A DNA stretch of 64,000 nt from the NCBI RefSeq assembly GCF_027409185.1, contig NC_084468.1, positions 102,610,001-102,674,000 of the forward strand, read 5' to 3'. Positions 19,991 through 31,852 of the stretch are shown here, in pieces. This stretch comes from Cynocephalus volans (taxonomy: Eukaryota > Chordata > Mammalia > Dermoptera > Cynocephalidae). Below the pieces are notes generated by a model that saw nothing but the letters and a program-made list of their open reading frames with translations, was not told the origin of the DNA and did no database searches. How positions within the stretch are numbered: the first letter of the stretch is position 1; each line of letters opens with the position of its first letter. The position numbers and the translations under genes were made by a program.

Positions 19991-22257
19991 ATTAATATAT
20001 AAATAAATTTAAGCAAATGAAAAAGAAAACGATAAACCTACTGGTGGGCAGATTTTGAATTATTTTGTATTTTCTTATTTATGTAGAGATATTTACTTTA
20101 ACCAAAGTAGTTATTCACTGGATCTTAACATTTTTTTTTGTATATGGTATAAAGATGCAAAGTAATGTCTGCTGGAATCAGGATTGGGTTTATGACATTG
20201 ATATCACTGATTTCAAATAAGCCTGAGATTAATATAGCAGTTATCAACTAGTGGCATAGTTAGAAAATAGAATTTTCTTTTTAACATAAAAATTTAACAA
20301 TTTAACAGATAAACTTTATATGGAAAACCCCATTTCAAAAACTTGAATACCAAAATTAATTTTCAAAGAAATTAATTATTGAAATATAATTTGGGTTTGA
20401 AAAATATCTAGTATATTGCAGGAAAAACTACAAAATTATCAAACTGGATTAGTTCATACACTCAAGGTATAATATTGCAAAGACATAATCTAATTTTTTA
20501 AATTCCTTGAGGGAAAGATGAAACAGGATGCTTATAAATTGTCTAACAGCATAATAACTACAGAGTCTTGGACACAATGTTTGACAAGTAGTAAAAAAAA
20601 AGTGAAAATCTCAAGAGAATATGTACTTGATGTTTCTTCTTTTACGGGATCTGTTTGGGAACAGTAGTCAGTGTCTCTGAGCTTCAGCTCCGCTCTTCCC
20701 CTAAACTGTTGAGCTCAAGAATTACTTCTCTCAGATTATGTTCCCTGTTACCTGCAACCAGAGGGACTGTTCTGTCTGGGGAACTTCAATCTCAGTACAC
20801 AATAAGTGCTTTGTGATCGCATGACATTACTTGCTCAGATGCAGGATTGTTTTACCAACACCCCATGCCTTGTGAAACTGATTGTTCTATGAACCTGCCC
20901 TGTCTCTCAGGCATTTGTCTGAAGAGCCTCTCAAATAAGTAGAACAGTTGGAGATAACACTTACTGAATCTCACTTGCTTATATCTCCATGATTCGAATG
21001 GATGGAACACTTTAGAAAAGATATTTGTACAAAGCAAAAAAAGCCTGTTTGATAGATGGAAAATATAAAAGCAAAAATAAAGGAAATAGTGGCAACAAAC
21101 CCTGTTCTTCTGTTCTACCTTTTGTTCCAAAACAGGATAAACTTATAGAATTATTATTTTTTACTGGAACGGATAGTTTACCCAGTGAATGTTACATGAA
21201 TGACACTTGCCCTATGATTTGACAGAGACCCCACTTTAATATGCTGTTCTTAGGGAAGTACTGAGGTGGTTTTCAAGTCAATGCTCATCATCGGGACACA
21301 CAATACGTGCACAACAGCAGTCGCTCCCCTGACCTGCAGAGAGGCCACTGCTCGTTAATTCCCATTCTCTGTGTTGCTGTCATCAAGGGTTGCTCACTAA
21401 TTATTGTTCATTTACATCTGAGTTTCCATTTCCCCTTAAGGTCCACTCAGAGCAGTGTGGGTTCACTTACTACTAACTCAGCTGCTTTATCTTGTATATT
21501 GATCCAAGGTTTAGCAATACTAAGCAATTAAAATAATCAATCACCAATTTTCTTTCATAAATACAAAATTATCTCTGACTCTTTTAATCAAACAAAAACT
21601 TACAACTAAAAATCATTTAAGCATGGCCTTGACCTCTTATTTAATGTAAGGATATTATAAATTATTTCCTGAAATAAATATTTCATATACTTTCTGTCAT
21701 CTCTTCATTTATCTTAACCCTAAAATGGGGGGAAAACATATAAAATATTTAATTAATCTTCAGAACTTCATTTAATTTGAAATATCTTTATTTAAATTGT
21801 TTTAATAAAAACCCAAATATCAGGTATCTATGCTAATCATATCCTGTATGCAAACTTGTTTTTTATATCTTCCTGTGCAAATAACCAAGCTCCTTCATCT
21901 TCTAGCATTCATATTTGAATTACTTGAATTATTTTTCTTAAAGAAAAATATGAAATAATAAAAGAATTAATCTTTAGAATTGAGCATTTGTTCTCAAAAA
22001 GGGTATATATCATAATTTTGTGTCCATTATTCCTGAAAGAATACCGCATGTCAGCTTTTCTGAACAATTATCTGGGTTATTATCCAGATAGATGACAACA
22101 TTGAAATAGTTATTTTATAGGTTCTTTTTTTTTTTTTAACATACTTCCATTGCTTGAAATAGTTTAGTAATTAGTTTTCAACTTCTATTCTCAGTCTGCA
22201 ACCCATTCTTCTGAAGGTCCTCATTCATGTCAATAATTCTTTGAAGCTGGGTTTGAG

Positions 22258-22260
<3 letters not shown>
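19991..22260. other. Unassigned AT-rich DNA
   Basis: About 2.3 kb without a gene or repeat I can name. 20640-20900 is slightly GC-richer but shows no LTR ends or known motif. A T13 run lies near 22126-22138. Confidence 0.5.

Positions 22261-22322
<62 letters not shown>
22261..22322 (+). repeat. (TG)31 microsatellite
   Basis: Thirty-one uninterrupted TG units, so likely polymorphic. Confidence 0.98.
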
Positions 22323-22324
<2 letters not shown>

Positions 22325-22798
22325 TATTAGCCAATAGGATTAGGTAGTTGATCATGTTGGTCAATATCATTTTTGCTTCTCAACAACAATAACAAGACAT
22401 AAGTTAAGGAGATTGTCTTTGCAGGTATAGATGCTATTATACACAGCCTAAGAGTATCACAATAACATACCCATTGGACAAAGTGTATAAATCTAAAAGC
22501 TGACCACTGAGAAAGTGCACAATAAGCAATTAGCTATGTAACTTCACATGTATCTGTCAAATTGTTATTCTTATTACCAGCTACATTTCAAATGTAATCG
22601 TGTTTTCAGTAAGTTATGTGATTAGTTGTAAGGGGAATAAATAATATAGACCTGTTAATATATCCAAAATTTATACTCTTTTGATTTTACTTCTTCTTGT
22701 ACTATTTTGATGTTTTATGATAAAAGTCCCCTTTCTAAATAGCAATTCACATGGGTAAAAGAAACAGAATCTAAAAATGAACTAGTGAACTAGCCTTT
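22323..22798. other. Unassigned DNA
   Basis: No recognised content. Confidence 0.5.
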
Positions 22799-23238
22799 TG
22801 CTATGGGTTAAATGTGTCCCTGAAAAGCTCATGTGTTGGTAACTTGACCCTCATTGTAACAGTGTTAATAGAGTGGAAAATCCAGTTATAGTATTTGAAA
22901 GTTGGGGCTTTTGAGAGACAATTGGATAATAAGGAACATCTTCAAGAATAGATTAATCCATTTATTGATTAAAACCCCATTTAGTGGAGTTTTATCAATG
23001 CTGAGTGGTGGCTTTATTAAGGGGAAACATGAAAGAGCTCTTGCCATTCTCGCTATGTGATTGCCTGTGTCACCACAGGACCCTGTGGAGAGTCACCACA
23101 AAGACGAAGGCCTTCACCAGATGTGTTCCCTGGACCATGGACTTCACAGACTGCAAAACTATAAGAAAGAAGTTTCGTTTCTTTATAAATTACCCAGTTT
23201 CAGGTATTCTGTTATAAGCAACAGAAATGGATTAGTTT
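22799..23238 (+). mobile_element. MaLR-type LTR, sense
   Basis: It begins TGCTATGGGTTAAATGTGTC and ends with the family's TTTATAAATTACCCAGTTTC and GGTATTCTGTTATAAGCAAC blocks then ATGGATTAG. It is the sense version of the inverted LTRs at 3146-4012 and 42082-42531. No interior follows. Confidence 0.75.
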
Positions 23239-23574
23239 CTTTCACTTTTAGTTCCAAAACCAGAATTAACATTTTTCTCTCACCATCTAATCCACACCTA
23301 ATTCCAGAGTCCTCTGGTTTCTATGAAGTCAGAGAATATCCAGTTGCAAGCTATTTCCTCAATCAGTTCAAAATTTTCTCAATTTTCAGGTAGTTTGTGA
23401 AGAAAACTCAGTTACGTTCAACATAGTTATATTTGTTTATTCAAAATACTCAATTATGAAAATAAACCCCTGGCCCTTTCTCTGCCAACTGCAAATGTTA
23501 AGTTGCAAAAGGGTCTTACATCTCATGCCTCCACACTCAACCCTAGTGGAAACATACAGTTTTAGTAGTATGTT
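23239..23574. other. Unassigned DNA
   Basis: No recognised content. Confidence 0.45.
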
Positions 23575-23750
23575 TCTTCCCTTGTTTATAGAGTCACTAA
23601 GTTTCAGAGTTCAAAGCAACTATAGCTTGAACCCCATTATCTTGCAGATGAGAAAATGAAAACCCATATCCAGGAGGTGACTTGCCTAAATTAAATATAT
23701 GTCTAAGATTCTTGGCCTAACCAGTGCTTAAACTATAATGATTATTCAAG
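23575..23750 (-). mobile_element. MIR-like SINE fragment, inverted
   Basis: CTTGCAGATGAGAAAATGAA, GGAGGTGACTTGCC and AGATTCTTGGCCTAACCAGT follow the inverted MIR order (TTACAGATGAGGAAACTGAG, GTGACTTGCCCAAGG, then the head). Diverged. Confidence 0.55.
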
Positions 23751-24010
23751 CTGTTTGAAAGGGGAAAGTATTTTTTAAATTTTATAGCAGTGGAAAACTT
23801 AATTTGAGATATTTTGCAGACAAAACATGTGAATTGGATTGTTAATTTTGTAAAGAAACCAATGGGAAAATCTGATAAGCTCTATTGACAATATTAAATA
23901 AACTAAGTGTTAAAGAGTGAATTCTATAACATGGAAGGCATTTGGCAGAAAAATAAGTATTTCTCTCTGCTGGTTACTCCCTCACTGACCCTTCTCAACA
24001 CTAACTACCA

Positions 24011-24445
24011 CTATTAAAGAAAAAAATTATTCTAATGATGGTAAGAAAAACTTTGTTTAAGTCTGTTGCAATGGGGTCATGACTATTGCAATAGAGAAGA
24101 GATATGGTGCTCAATTCTGAACACAGTAAAGGCAGCTGGGGATTTTAACTAATGAGTAAAATAAGAGGATCAGTGGATAAAGATCTGCTAAGAGGAGTCA
24201 TTAAGGATAGAGAGATTCTTGCTAAACCGGCCTAACAGAATTCTTGCTAAAGGCAGACCAAGGACTTACACCTCAAAGGTACTATATGAGGAACTTCATG
24301 AGATACAAAGTGTGAACAGATATCAAGGGCTAAGGAATGACTTAGGATTCTTTGCTGAGACTGAGTTGGGCAGGATGGGGCCAAGATTGAGGCCTAGTAG
24401 AGAAGAGTGCTCAGAGAAGCCTGACTAAAGCTAGGCCAAGGACTA
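24011..24445 (-). mobile_element. Diverged solo LTR related to 12542-13030
   Basis: It shares the order of blocks with the better-preserved LTR: the A-rich U5 end, GGTAAG followed by an AAACTTTGTTTAAG counterpart of the inverted polyA signal, GGGGAT(T/C)-like, GATCAGTGGAT, TGCTAAACC(G/A)(G/A)CCTAA and TTCTTGCTAAAGGCAGACCA. The ends are decayed and no duplication was found. Confidence 0.5.
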
Positions 24446-24469
24446 TTAGAGTATATTTACATATTAGAA

Positions 24470-24640
24470 TAACGGAATTGAATAGCTGTAGAAAACCTTA
24501 CATATTCTTTTGCCAATGTCTTTGTTTATATACTTGAATTAACTGCTAATCAAAATAACAACTTAGTAACAGAGTCCAGAGTAAAACCAAATTCCTCTGA
24601 CATGATGCTCACTTTTTAAATTATTTTTTTGCTTTCTGTT
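24470..24640 (-). mobile_element. Possible MIR/L2-type fragment
   Basis: AACTTAGTAACAGAGTCCAG followed by AAACCAAATTCCTCTGACAT resembles the inverted MIR segment GTTAGTAACAGAGTCAGGAT... . Weak. Confidence 0.35.
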
Positions 24641-27254
24641 CTTTGTTTTTCTCATTTATAGGTATTGTCTCACTTCAAATAGTATAAAAATTTATTTCTA
24701 AACAGGGAGTTCATTTTAAATGCATTTATTCTAACAGGGAATAATAAAATGTACTATTTTTTTCAACATCAAAATTATCCTAAGAAACTGTTGACTGACT
24801 ATGAAGAAAGTTCTTTTGGAGTTGATATTTAATGGGTAATTGAGAATTCTTAGCAATTAAGATCAAGATCCTATAACTAAGATTTTGCTTTGTCTACGTA
24901 GATATGCTCTAAAGGCAAACACTGTATTTAAATTCAAGAAGAAGGAGAGGAGGAGGTGGTGGAGGAGGAGGAAGAGCAAGGAGAGAAAAGAAGAAAAAAA
25001 TTGGGAGTGGAATGATAGCAGAACAGGACGAGGGAAGAAGGTGAGAGGATACAATAGAGGACAAGCACATTTGGTCATTTAGGTGGATTATCTAAATGCA
25101 AATCTCCCTTAGCTTTAAACTCTTCATGTCAAAGTGATATGTAAGCAGGAAAATTTAATAAAGAATTTCTTTGTAATCTGTATATTTTACTTTTCTAGCC
25201 AATGTAACACTTTATGTGTCACAATACATTACGATTTACATGATATAGTATACAAATAATTACCAGCAAATTAATACATGTCTTTTGGGGTCACCTTTAA
25301 AAGTCCAATATAGAGATCAAAGGAGTAGATGTTTTAAGATCAAAGAATATTTTGCTAAACATGTGTTTAATTATTTCCTTGGCTAATACAGAGGAATAAA
25401 CAGTTGGATTATTCTGTTTTTCTCTGCTCTAAGAAAATTAAACTTTTGCTGATGATAAAATATATAATTCACACAAAATATTAAATATATTTATGTAAAA
25501 TGTTCCTTCTAACCCTCTCCTTGTAAATTTGCTCTTTTGAATTATTTCTGCTCAGTCTGTTTATTAAAACTAAATGCCACAGAGAAATTTTTGCATAAGC
25601 AATATGTTTGTGGTTGTTGTTGGCGATGGGAATGCAAATTACAGGGTAAATTTTATAAATAAGCAATAATTATTTTTTTCTTCTGAAAGAGTTATAGTTG
25701 AAGTGAGGGTTTACAGATTTTTGTTATTTAGATGACCATCTCAGTGCCATAACTCCTCATTGGGGAAAGATGAGTTTAATAGGAAGAAAATTTTGATATT
25801 CTTTTCAATAGCATGTTCATTTCTAATTAAAGAGGTAATAAAATTACTGGTGTGTTATTTTAGAAATAGCCTCTTAAACTCTGGTACAACCTTTGATGCG
25901 GAAGGTAATATGTCTTACATTTGAAATAACACTGAACCCAAAAGGAACCACTTGTTGTATAGACAAATAAATTGTTATGTTTCACTTAGAATGCTTTCCA
26001 TATACAAGAAAGAACAAAGAACATGTTTAACATTGTCTCTAGGTGTTTGCTGTGAGTGTGAGTCAGGCACATAAATGCGCATCAGCATGCTACCTGTTAG
26101 CATTTCTCCTTCCATCATCTGGCTAAAGAAAGATGTGAGCATTCTGTCCTCAAGCCTTACCCTCTCACCTGGGACTTGGAGCTCATATGCTTTCATCTAT
26201 CTTTTACATTAAAAAAAAAAAAAAACTTTTCCTCTTCTTGCATGATTCTTCAACTGTTTGCTCACTACTAACTGCTGTCCTTTAGCAAGTAAACACACTC
26301 AAGTCACTGCCAACTTAGAAAATCATATGCCCCTCTCCAAGCTTCACCCTTTTCAAAAAATATTGTCCATTTACATTTCTCAGTTTATAGAGGCCACAGG
26401 AACAATAACATTAATACTAAATTATTAGTCAGAAACAGAAAATTTTAAAAGTAACAGACGGGGAATGACTTGAGGAAATTCCTCCATCCCCACGCTCTGC
26501 CAGACACCCAGAGATGAGTCTTGAAGAGCATGCTCTGCAATACCAAAGACAAAGGGAAGACAAAAAATGCAGAAAAGTGCCGAATAAATTTGACAAAGGA
26601 TATTTTCTCTAAGACTATTTTTTTTTAATTTCACTGAAAACCATTTTTTTTCTTTTAGTATATGTTTGGTTTTTTCTTTCTTTCATATTTCTTATTTTAA
26701 ATTGATGGCAAAACATGTTGATACAATTCACACCAAACACTAGAAATTAACAATTAAACCAGTATTTTCTGTTGTTAAATTCTGCATATTTAGTGGGGTT
26801 AGGACTAAATATTATTTTATTTGGTACACAACATGTCTTTACAACTCTTTTAATACCTAATCGCTTTTGCTTAGAGTTTCCATGCAACTAAAATCTGAAG
26901 TAAAAGCAGTAACAACTCATTAATAAAATTCAATGAGGTTGATATTAACACAGTAGAGTCTACAGAGCATATGTAAAATATCTATGAATTCCATTCATTT
27001 TTTATAATAAATGTCATCTTGCTCACAAACTCTCATTTCCACTGATGGTAGAAGAAAGATAAAATTAAAACTAGAGAATTAAATATGTCATTATTTTCTA
27101 CTTGTTTTTCACTCAATATTAATGAGTTCCTTTTGGACAATCAATTCAGTCAATTCAACGTTCAAACCCCCTACCCAATCTGTTCCCTGGAGTCATTTCG
27201 TGATGTGGATGACGATAGAGAAATAATGACTTTTCCTGAAGGAAAAGGCCCAGC
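24641..27254. other. Unassigned AT-rich DNA
   Basis: About 2.6 kb with no gene or named repeat, apart from a purine-rich tract (24936-24999) and A runs near 26210. Confidence 0.5.
24936..24999 (+). repeat. Polypurine GGA/GAA-rich tract
   Basis: Nearly all purines on the plus strand with GGAGGA triplets. Such tracts can form triplex DNA. Confidence 0.85.
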
Positions 27255-27255
27255 C

Positions 27256-27286
<31 letters not shown>

Positions 27287-27287
27287 C

Positions 27288-27357
<70 letters not shown>

Positions 27358-27376
27358 TTTCTTTCTTTCTTTCTTT
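27255..27376 (+). repeat. (CT)n(CTTT)n microsatellite at an L1 tail
   Basis: A (CT) run grading into about 25 CTTT units. It lies where the poly-A tail of the minus-strand L1 should be, so it most likely evolved from that tail as (GAAA)n. Confidence 0.95.
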
Positions 27377-27548
27377 TAAATTTTATTTTGTCGATATACA
27401 TTGTGATTGATTATTGTTTCCCCATCACCAAAACAACTCTCCCTCCCCCCCTTCCCCCCTCCCCCCCAACAATGTCCTTTCTGTTTGCTTGTCATATCAA
27501 CTTCAAGTAATTGTGGTTGTTATATCTTCTTCCCCACCCCCCCGGTTT

Positions 27549-27552
<4 letters not shown>

Positions 27553-27588
<36 letters not shown>
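27553..27588 (+). repeat. (TG)18 within inverted L1 3'UTR
   Basis: The counterpart of the (CA)n at 11471-11490 in the sister L1. A feature of this L1 family rather than an independent microsatellite. Confidence 0.9.
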
Positions 27589-27591
<3 letters not shown>

Positions 27592-27605
27592 TTATATATT
27601 AATTT

Positions 27606-28556
27606 TTAGCTCCCACCAATAAGTGAGAACATGTGGTATTTCTCTTTCTGTGCCTGACGTGTTTCACTTAATATAATTCTCTCAAGGTCCATCCATGTTG
27701 TTGCAAATGGCAGTATTTCATTCGTTTTTATAGCTGAGTAGTATTCCATTGTGTAGATGTACCACATTTTCCGTATCCACTCATCTGATGATGGGCATTT
27801 GGGCTGGTTCCAACTCTTGGCTATTGTAAAGAGTGCTGCGATGAACATTGGGGAACAGGTATACCTTCGACTTGATGATTTCCATTCCTCTGGGTATATT
27901 CCCAACAGTGGGATAGCTGGGTCGTATGATAGATCTATCTGCAATTGTTTGAGGAACCTCCATACCATTTTCCATAGAGGCTGCACCATTTTGCAGTCGC
28001 ACCAACAATGTATGAGAGTTCCTTTTTCTCCGCAACCTCGCCAGCATTTATCGTTCAGAGTCTTTTGGATTTTAGCCATCCTAACTGGGGTTAGATGGTA
28101 TCTCAGTGTGGTTTTGATTTGCATTTCCCGGATGCTGAGTGATGTGGAGCATTTTTTCATATGTCTGTTGGCCATTTGGATATCTTCCTTAGAGAAATGC
28201 CTACTTAGCTCTTTTGCCCATTTTTTAATTGGGTTGCTTGTTTTTTTCTTGTAAAGTTGTTTGAGTTCCTTATATATTCTGGATATTAATCCTTTGTCAG
28301 ATGTATATTTTGCAAATATTTTCTCCCACTCTGTTGGTTGTCTTTTAACTCTGTTAATTGTCTCTTTTGCTGTGCAGAAGCTTTTTAGTTTGATATAATC
28401 CCATTTGTTTATTTTTCCTTTGGTTGCCGGTGCTTTTGGGGTCATATTCATGAAGTCTGTGTCCAGTCCTATTTCCTGAAGTGTTTCTCTTATGTTTTCT
28501 TTAAGAAGTTTTATTGTTTCAGGGTGTATATTTAAATCCTTAATCCATTTTGAGTT
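27606..28556 (-). pseudogene. L1 ORF2p C-terminal fragment, minus strand
   Basis: This is the C-terminal quarter of ORF2p, open to the normal stop. The CWRGCG cysteines are kept; the HCWWDC of the other copy is HCWCDC here. The open frame runs a few codons beyond the L1 5' breakpoint into flanking DNA, up to 28565, so the first methionine is not an L1 residue. Endonuclease and RT are absent. Confidence 0.9.
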
Positions 28557-29085
28557 GCTGACCACAATTAAGTTTGGCTCTTGTCAGCAGGTGTGTAGTC
28601 AAGCTCTCTCCCTGCTGAAACAGAGCTGAGTGTTTGCAGTTAATGAGACATGTGGTCTATTCTCTGGGCAGGGTGATAGTTTCCAGGGGCTGGGCTCTAG
28701 CTCCTTCTTGACTGGACACCACCCATTCTCTCACTGGCCTGCAGATACCCTGATGTCTGGCTGTGAGTACTATAGATTTCTGGCTTAGAGATGCTCCCTG
28801 CGGCATTCAGATAAAGGATAATTTAGTCCTTTGCCGACGGAACCTCCCTGGTATCTCACCAACTGAGTTAGCTATCTTTTAGGAGGCTCCTCACACCACA
28901 TAGGACTTTTGTAGTCTTCCATTACTAGTGAGCAAGAGAAATGGAAGAGCACTGTCCTGCGCCTTCTCAGTAGACACTTCCCTTTGCTTTTTCTGATCTC
29001 CTCTCTGCATCACCTTGGGGTCAGCAGGGAAGTAGAAAAAGCTTGCAGGTAGGACAGAAGCCTTTCCACTTCTCTACCTCTGTAC
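28557..29085. other. GC-richer unassigned DNA between two L1s
   Basis: About 530 bp, richer in GC than its surroundings. I find no LTR ends, open frame or known family. An old unlisted repeat or unique DNA are both possible. Confidence 0.4.
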
Positions 29086-29098
29086 CCAAACCATTCTT
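29086..29098 (+). repeat. L1 target duplication, left
   Basis: CCAAACCATTCTT, exact match to 29729-29741. Confidence 0.88.
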
Positions 29099-29728
29099 TA
29101 TTTTTAAAATATATTTTTTTTTTATTATGAATATTCATGAGATACAAAGCTAATTGTCACCCCTTGTGCACGTGATGTTAGGGCCAGATTCATACTGGGG
29201 GCATACCCTTTACCAGAAATTACTTTTGTACCCTGTGTCCTCCACCCAATTATCTCCCAACCTTTGTCCCCTTCCTCCTTTCCCCCCCACTACACTTTGT
29301 AGCCGTAAGAATGTTCCCTTTCTGTAAGAACAATGCACTACTGTGGTCTTTATTTCCTTCCTTCTTTCCCTCTTAGCTCCCACATATGAGAGCACATGCG
29401 GTATTTATCCCTCTGTGCTTTGCTTATTTTGCTCAATATAAGTTTCTCCAGGTTCATCCATGCAAGTGGGAGTATTTCATTCTTTTTTATGGCAAAATAG
29501 TATTCCCTAGTGTATATATACCACACTTTCTTTACCCAATCATCCATCGATGAATTTTTAGGTTGGTTCTATGTCTTGGCTATTGTAAACAGAGCTGCGA
29601 TGAACAGGGAGTGCAAGTATCCCTTTGACATGATGATTCTATTCCTCTGGGTATATGCCCAGAAGAAGGATTGCTGGATCATATGGAAGATCTATCTGTC
29701 GTTGTTTGAGAAACCTCCATACTGTTTT
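29099..29728 (-). mobile_element. 5'-truncated L1 of a second lineage, minus strand
   Basis: About 630 bp. From the left come an inverted A tail, a 3'UTR marked by ATGAATATTCATGAGATACA, a pyrimidine-rich block at 29262-29290, then the last ORF2 codons with stops and frameshifts, ending in the CTCCATACTGTTTTCC block. A 13-bp duplication encloses it. The 3'UTR differs from the two young L1s but matches the L1 at 61879-62464, so two L1 lineages are present. Confidence 0.92.
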
Positions 29729-29741
29729 CCAAACCATTCTT
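29729..29741 (+). repeat. L1 target duplication, right
   Basis: Exact copy of 29086-29098. Confidence 0.88.
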
Positions 29742-30029
29742 ATGCTGGGTGTGCTAGACCCTTGCTCATCCCTCTTTCCTTAAACCAATGCCAATTATCT
29801 TTGCACTCCAGGCTCCAACCCTGCTATCTGCATGGACCTTCCTCTTCCTTCCTAGTTAGGTAGAAAGTGGTATTATCACACACTGAGTTCTTTTTCACTT
29901 TCAGAGTCTATATTCAGGCACTAAAATATCAGTCCTGAAGGACTTTCTCATTCAATAGAAACAAACTTTCAAACATATTGCCACAAAATTATCTTAGATT
30001 TTTTTAATATATCTTATTATTTAATTCAC

Positions 30030-30400
30030 TACAAAATCATTTTCTCTTTAAGGCCTGAGATGAGGGTCTATTTTTACATAATTGTATATGGATTTCCAGT
30101 TTTTCTAGCATCATATATTAACTAATCCATTCTCTTCTCACTGATTAAACTAACAACTATAGTGAATATTAACTTTCCATACATACTGAATTCTCTTTCT
30201 AGATGCCCTATTCTGCTTTAATCATTTATTTGTCTATCCCTAAATCAATGCCATATTAATTACATTATAAATTCCTTATCATATACATTGTGAAATGTAG
30301 AAAGGCAAGTTCTTACTGTTCTTTTATTGATAATATTATTGGATATTCTAATATATTTACTACCTTCTATTAATTTCAAGACCATTTTTTATAATTCCAA
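30030..30400 (-). mobile_element. Old L1M ORF2 fragment, inverted
   Basis: GGGTCTATTTTTACATAATT, TATATGGATTTCCAGTTTTT, and TTTGTCTATCCCTAAATCAA occur in the order expected from an inverted L1M ORF2. It is much diverged, with no open frame. Confidence 0.6.
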
Positions 30401-30566
30401 AAAAACAAAACTATTTAAATTCTTAAAGAATATATGTGTGAAAATGATGAAAGGTAATTTTATATGCTATGATATCAAATCTCCCTTCCAGGAATAGCAT
30501 ATAAAATTCCACTTGTTCATTTACTATTTTGAGATTTTTTAAAAACTGTTATATTAAATGTGTTGG

Positions 30567-30715
30567 TCTTAAGGTCCAATCATTAGAAAATTTCATTCTT
30601 CCTCAAAACTACATCTAGTTGCTTGCTCTATGGGGCTGGTGTTTTCCTTGCTTTCAGGAATGTTAATCTAAAGTAGCCCCATATTTTTTCTGATCACTCT
30701 CAGATAATAGTCTTT
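30567..30715 (+). repeat. Local direct repeat, copy A
   Basis: About 140 bp recur at 31715-31852 with clear similarity, sharing TTGCTCTATGGG, TTTTCCTTGCT and AGGAATGT(T/A)AATCTAAAG. Confidence 0.8.
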
Positions 30716-30815
30716 TAGTCACTATAGTCCCTATATTAGTCTTATTTCAGTGTAAAATAATCAAAATTGAAAATTTCATTTTTACAATATTTGACAATTT
30801 TTACTGAGAAGTTAT

Positions 30816-31345
30816 CATATACCAGAGGTGGTTCTAGGCCCCATATATACAGTAGTAAAGAAATAAAAGAAAAAAAATAAGATAATACCTGCCCTCAAGG
30901 AACTTACATTCTATTGAGGAGTGACAGACTATAAACACATAATACATATATTTATATCAGTTGCTGATAATGCTAAGGAGAAAAATTAAGAATCTTAAGG
31001 GGGTAAGGAGATCTGGGGTGTGGAGTATTAACCTATTAAACATGAGAAAATACCTTTTGATCAGACAGAAGAAGAAAGGGAAGTAGCAAGACATAATATA
31101 TACAGGAATAACATTTCTGGGAGGTGATATATAAGGGAGTAATGTTTCAGGGAGGTGATATATAAGGGAATAATATTTCTGGGAGGTGATATAAAAGGGA
31201 ATAAAGTTCCAGGGAGGGTGCTTAGTGTTTATGAAGAATAACAGAGGCCATCGGCTTTATTGGCAAGTAGCATTGGGGAGAGTTTTAGGGAAATGGTCAG
31301 AGAGATACTGAGGAGCCAGATCATTTGGGGAAGGTCCAGCTCCTG
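30816..31345 (-). mobile_element. L2 LINE 3' region, inverted
   Basis: In order from the left: a GTGGTTCTAGGCCCC block, CCTGCCCTCAAGGAACTTAC, ATTCTATTGAGGAGTGACAG, a GCTAAGGAGAAAAATTAAG block, GGGAGGTGATAT (expanded, see next) and GTCAGAGAGATACTGAGGAG. This is the order of an inverted L2 3' end. L2 is an ancient mammalian LINE, long extinct. Confidence 0.7.
31107..31219 (+). repeat. 31-bp minisatellite inside L2
   Basis: The GGGAGGTGATAT core recurs at 31119, 31150, 31181 and, partly, 31212: exactly 31-bp spacing, about 3.6 copies. It is an internal amplification of the old L2. Confidence 0.9.
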
Positions 31346-31352
31346 CTTGAAC

Positions 31353-31714
31353 TTTAGGAGTGGTGGTGGTCATTGCCCTCGCAAGAGATCTATACCCACC
31401 CTCAGAAGTGCACATTTCTTGAATGCTAAGCTCCTGCCTAGCTCTGCAGGTTTGCATTCCTCACACTGGGCTTTTATGCTCTTCTCTAGACACCAAAACC
31501 AAACTATGAGAAAGGCCAAACTGACGGCTAATTACTCAAACCATGTACTTGTTAATTACAAATGTAAAAACTGTTTGTAAAAGTTCAAACTATATAGAAA
31601 TGTATGAAATAAAAACAAATGTCCCCACCTGTACTCCCCCCTTTTCTTTCTGAATCCCATTTACTCAGGTTTGTTAACTTCTCACTGTTGAACACATATA
31701 TAAACACGGAGATT
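31353..31714. other. Unassigned DNA between L2 and direct repeat copy B
   Basis: No family recognised; short overlapping open frames are chance. Confidence 0.4.
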
Positions 31715-31852
31715 TCTTTAAGGTTCCAATTGTCGGACCTTCGTTTTTCTTCAGAACTACACCTAGTAGCTTGCTCTATGGGCCTGGTATTTTCCTTGCT
31801 CCCAGGAATGTAAATCTAAAGCAGCACCATGATTTTTCTGATCAATAGTAAT
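31715..31852 (+). repeat. Local direct repeat, copy B
   Basis: Second copy of 30567-30715, 1.15 kb away in the same orientation. Confidence 0.8.

Larger units (their letters stand above)
27377..28556 (-). mobile_element. Young 5'-truncated L1, minus strand
   Basis: Reading leftward from 28556, it carries the last 316 codons or so of ORF2 with no internal stop, a 3'UTR with (CA)n (seen as (TG)18 at 27553-27588) and G runs (C runs on this strand), about 70 bp of terminal 3'UTR and the tail-derived microsatellite. It is the same family as the element at 9932-11613: about 15 amino-acid differences in the shared 315 or so. L1 homology stops at 28556. I could not find a target duplication, perhaps because the tail microsatellite has expanded through it. 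Confidence 0.93.

Noticed and set aside
27085..27510. 141-codon frame rich in Leu, Ser and Phe
   Set aside because: The centre is the (CT)n/(CTTT)n microsatellite and the rest is inverted L1 3'UTR.
31107..31219. Regular 31-bp repeats that could recall a CRISPR array
   Set aside because: The units are contiguous with no unique spacers, lie inside an L2, and the genome is mammalian.
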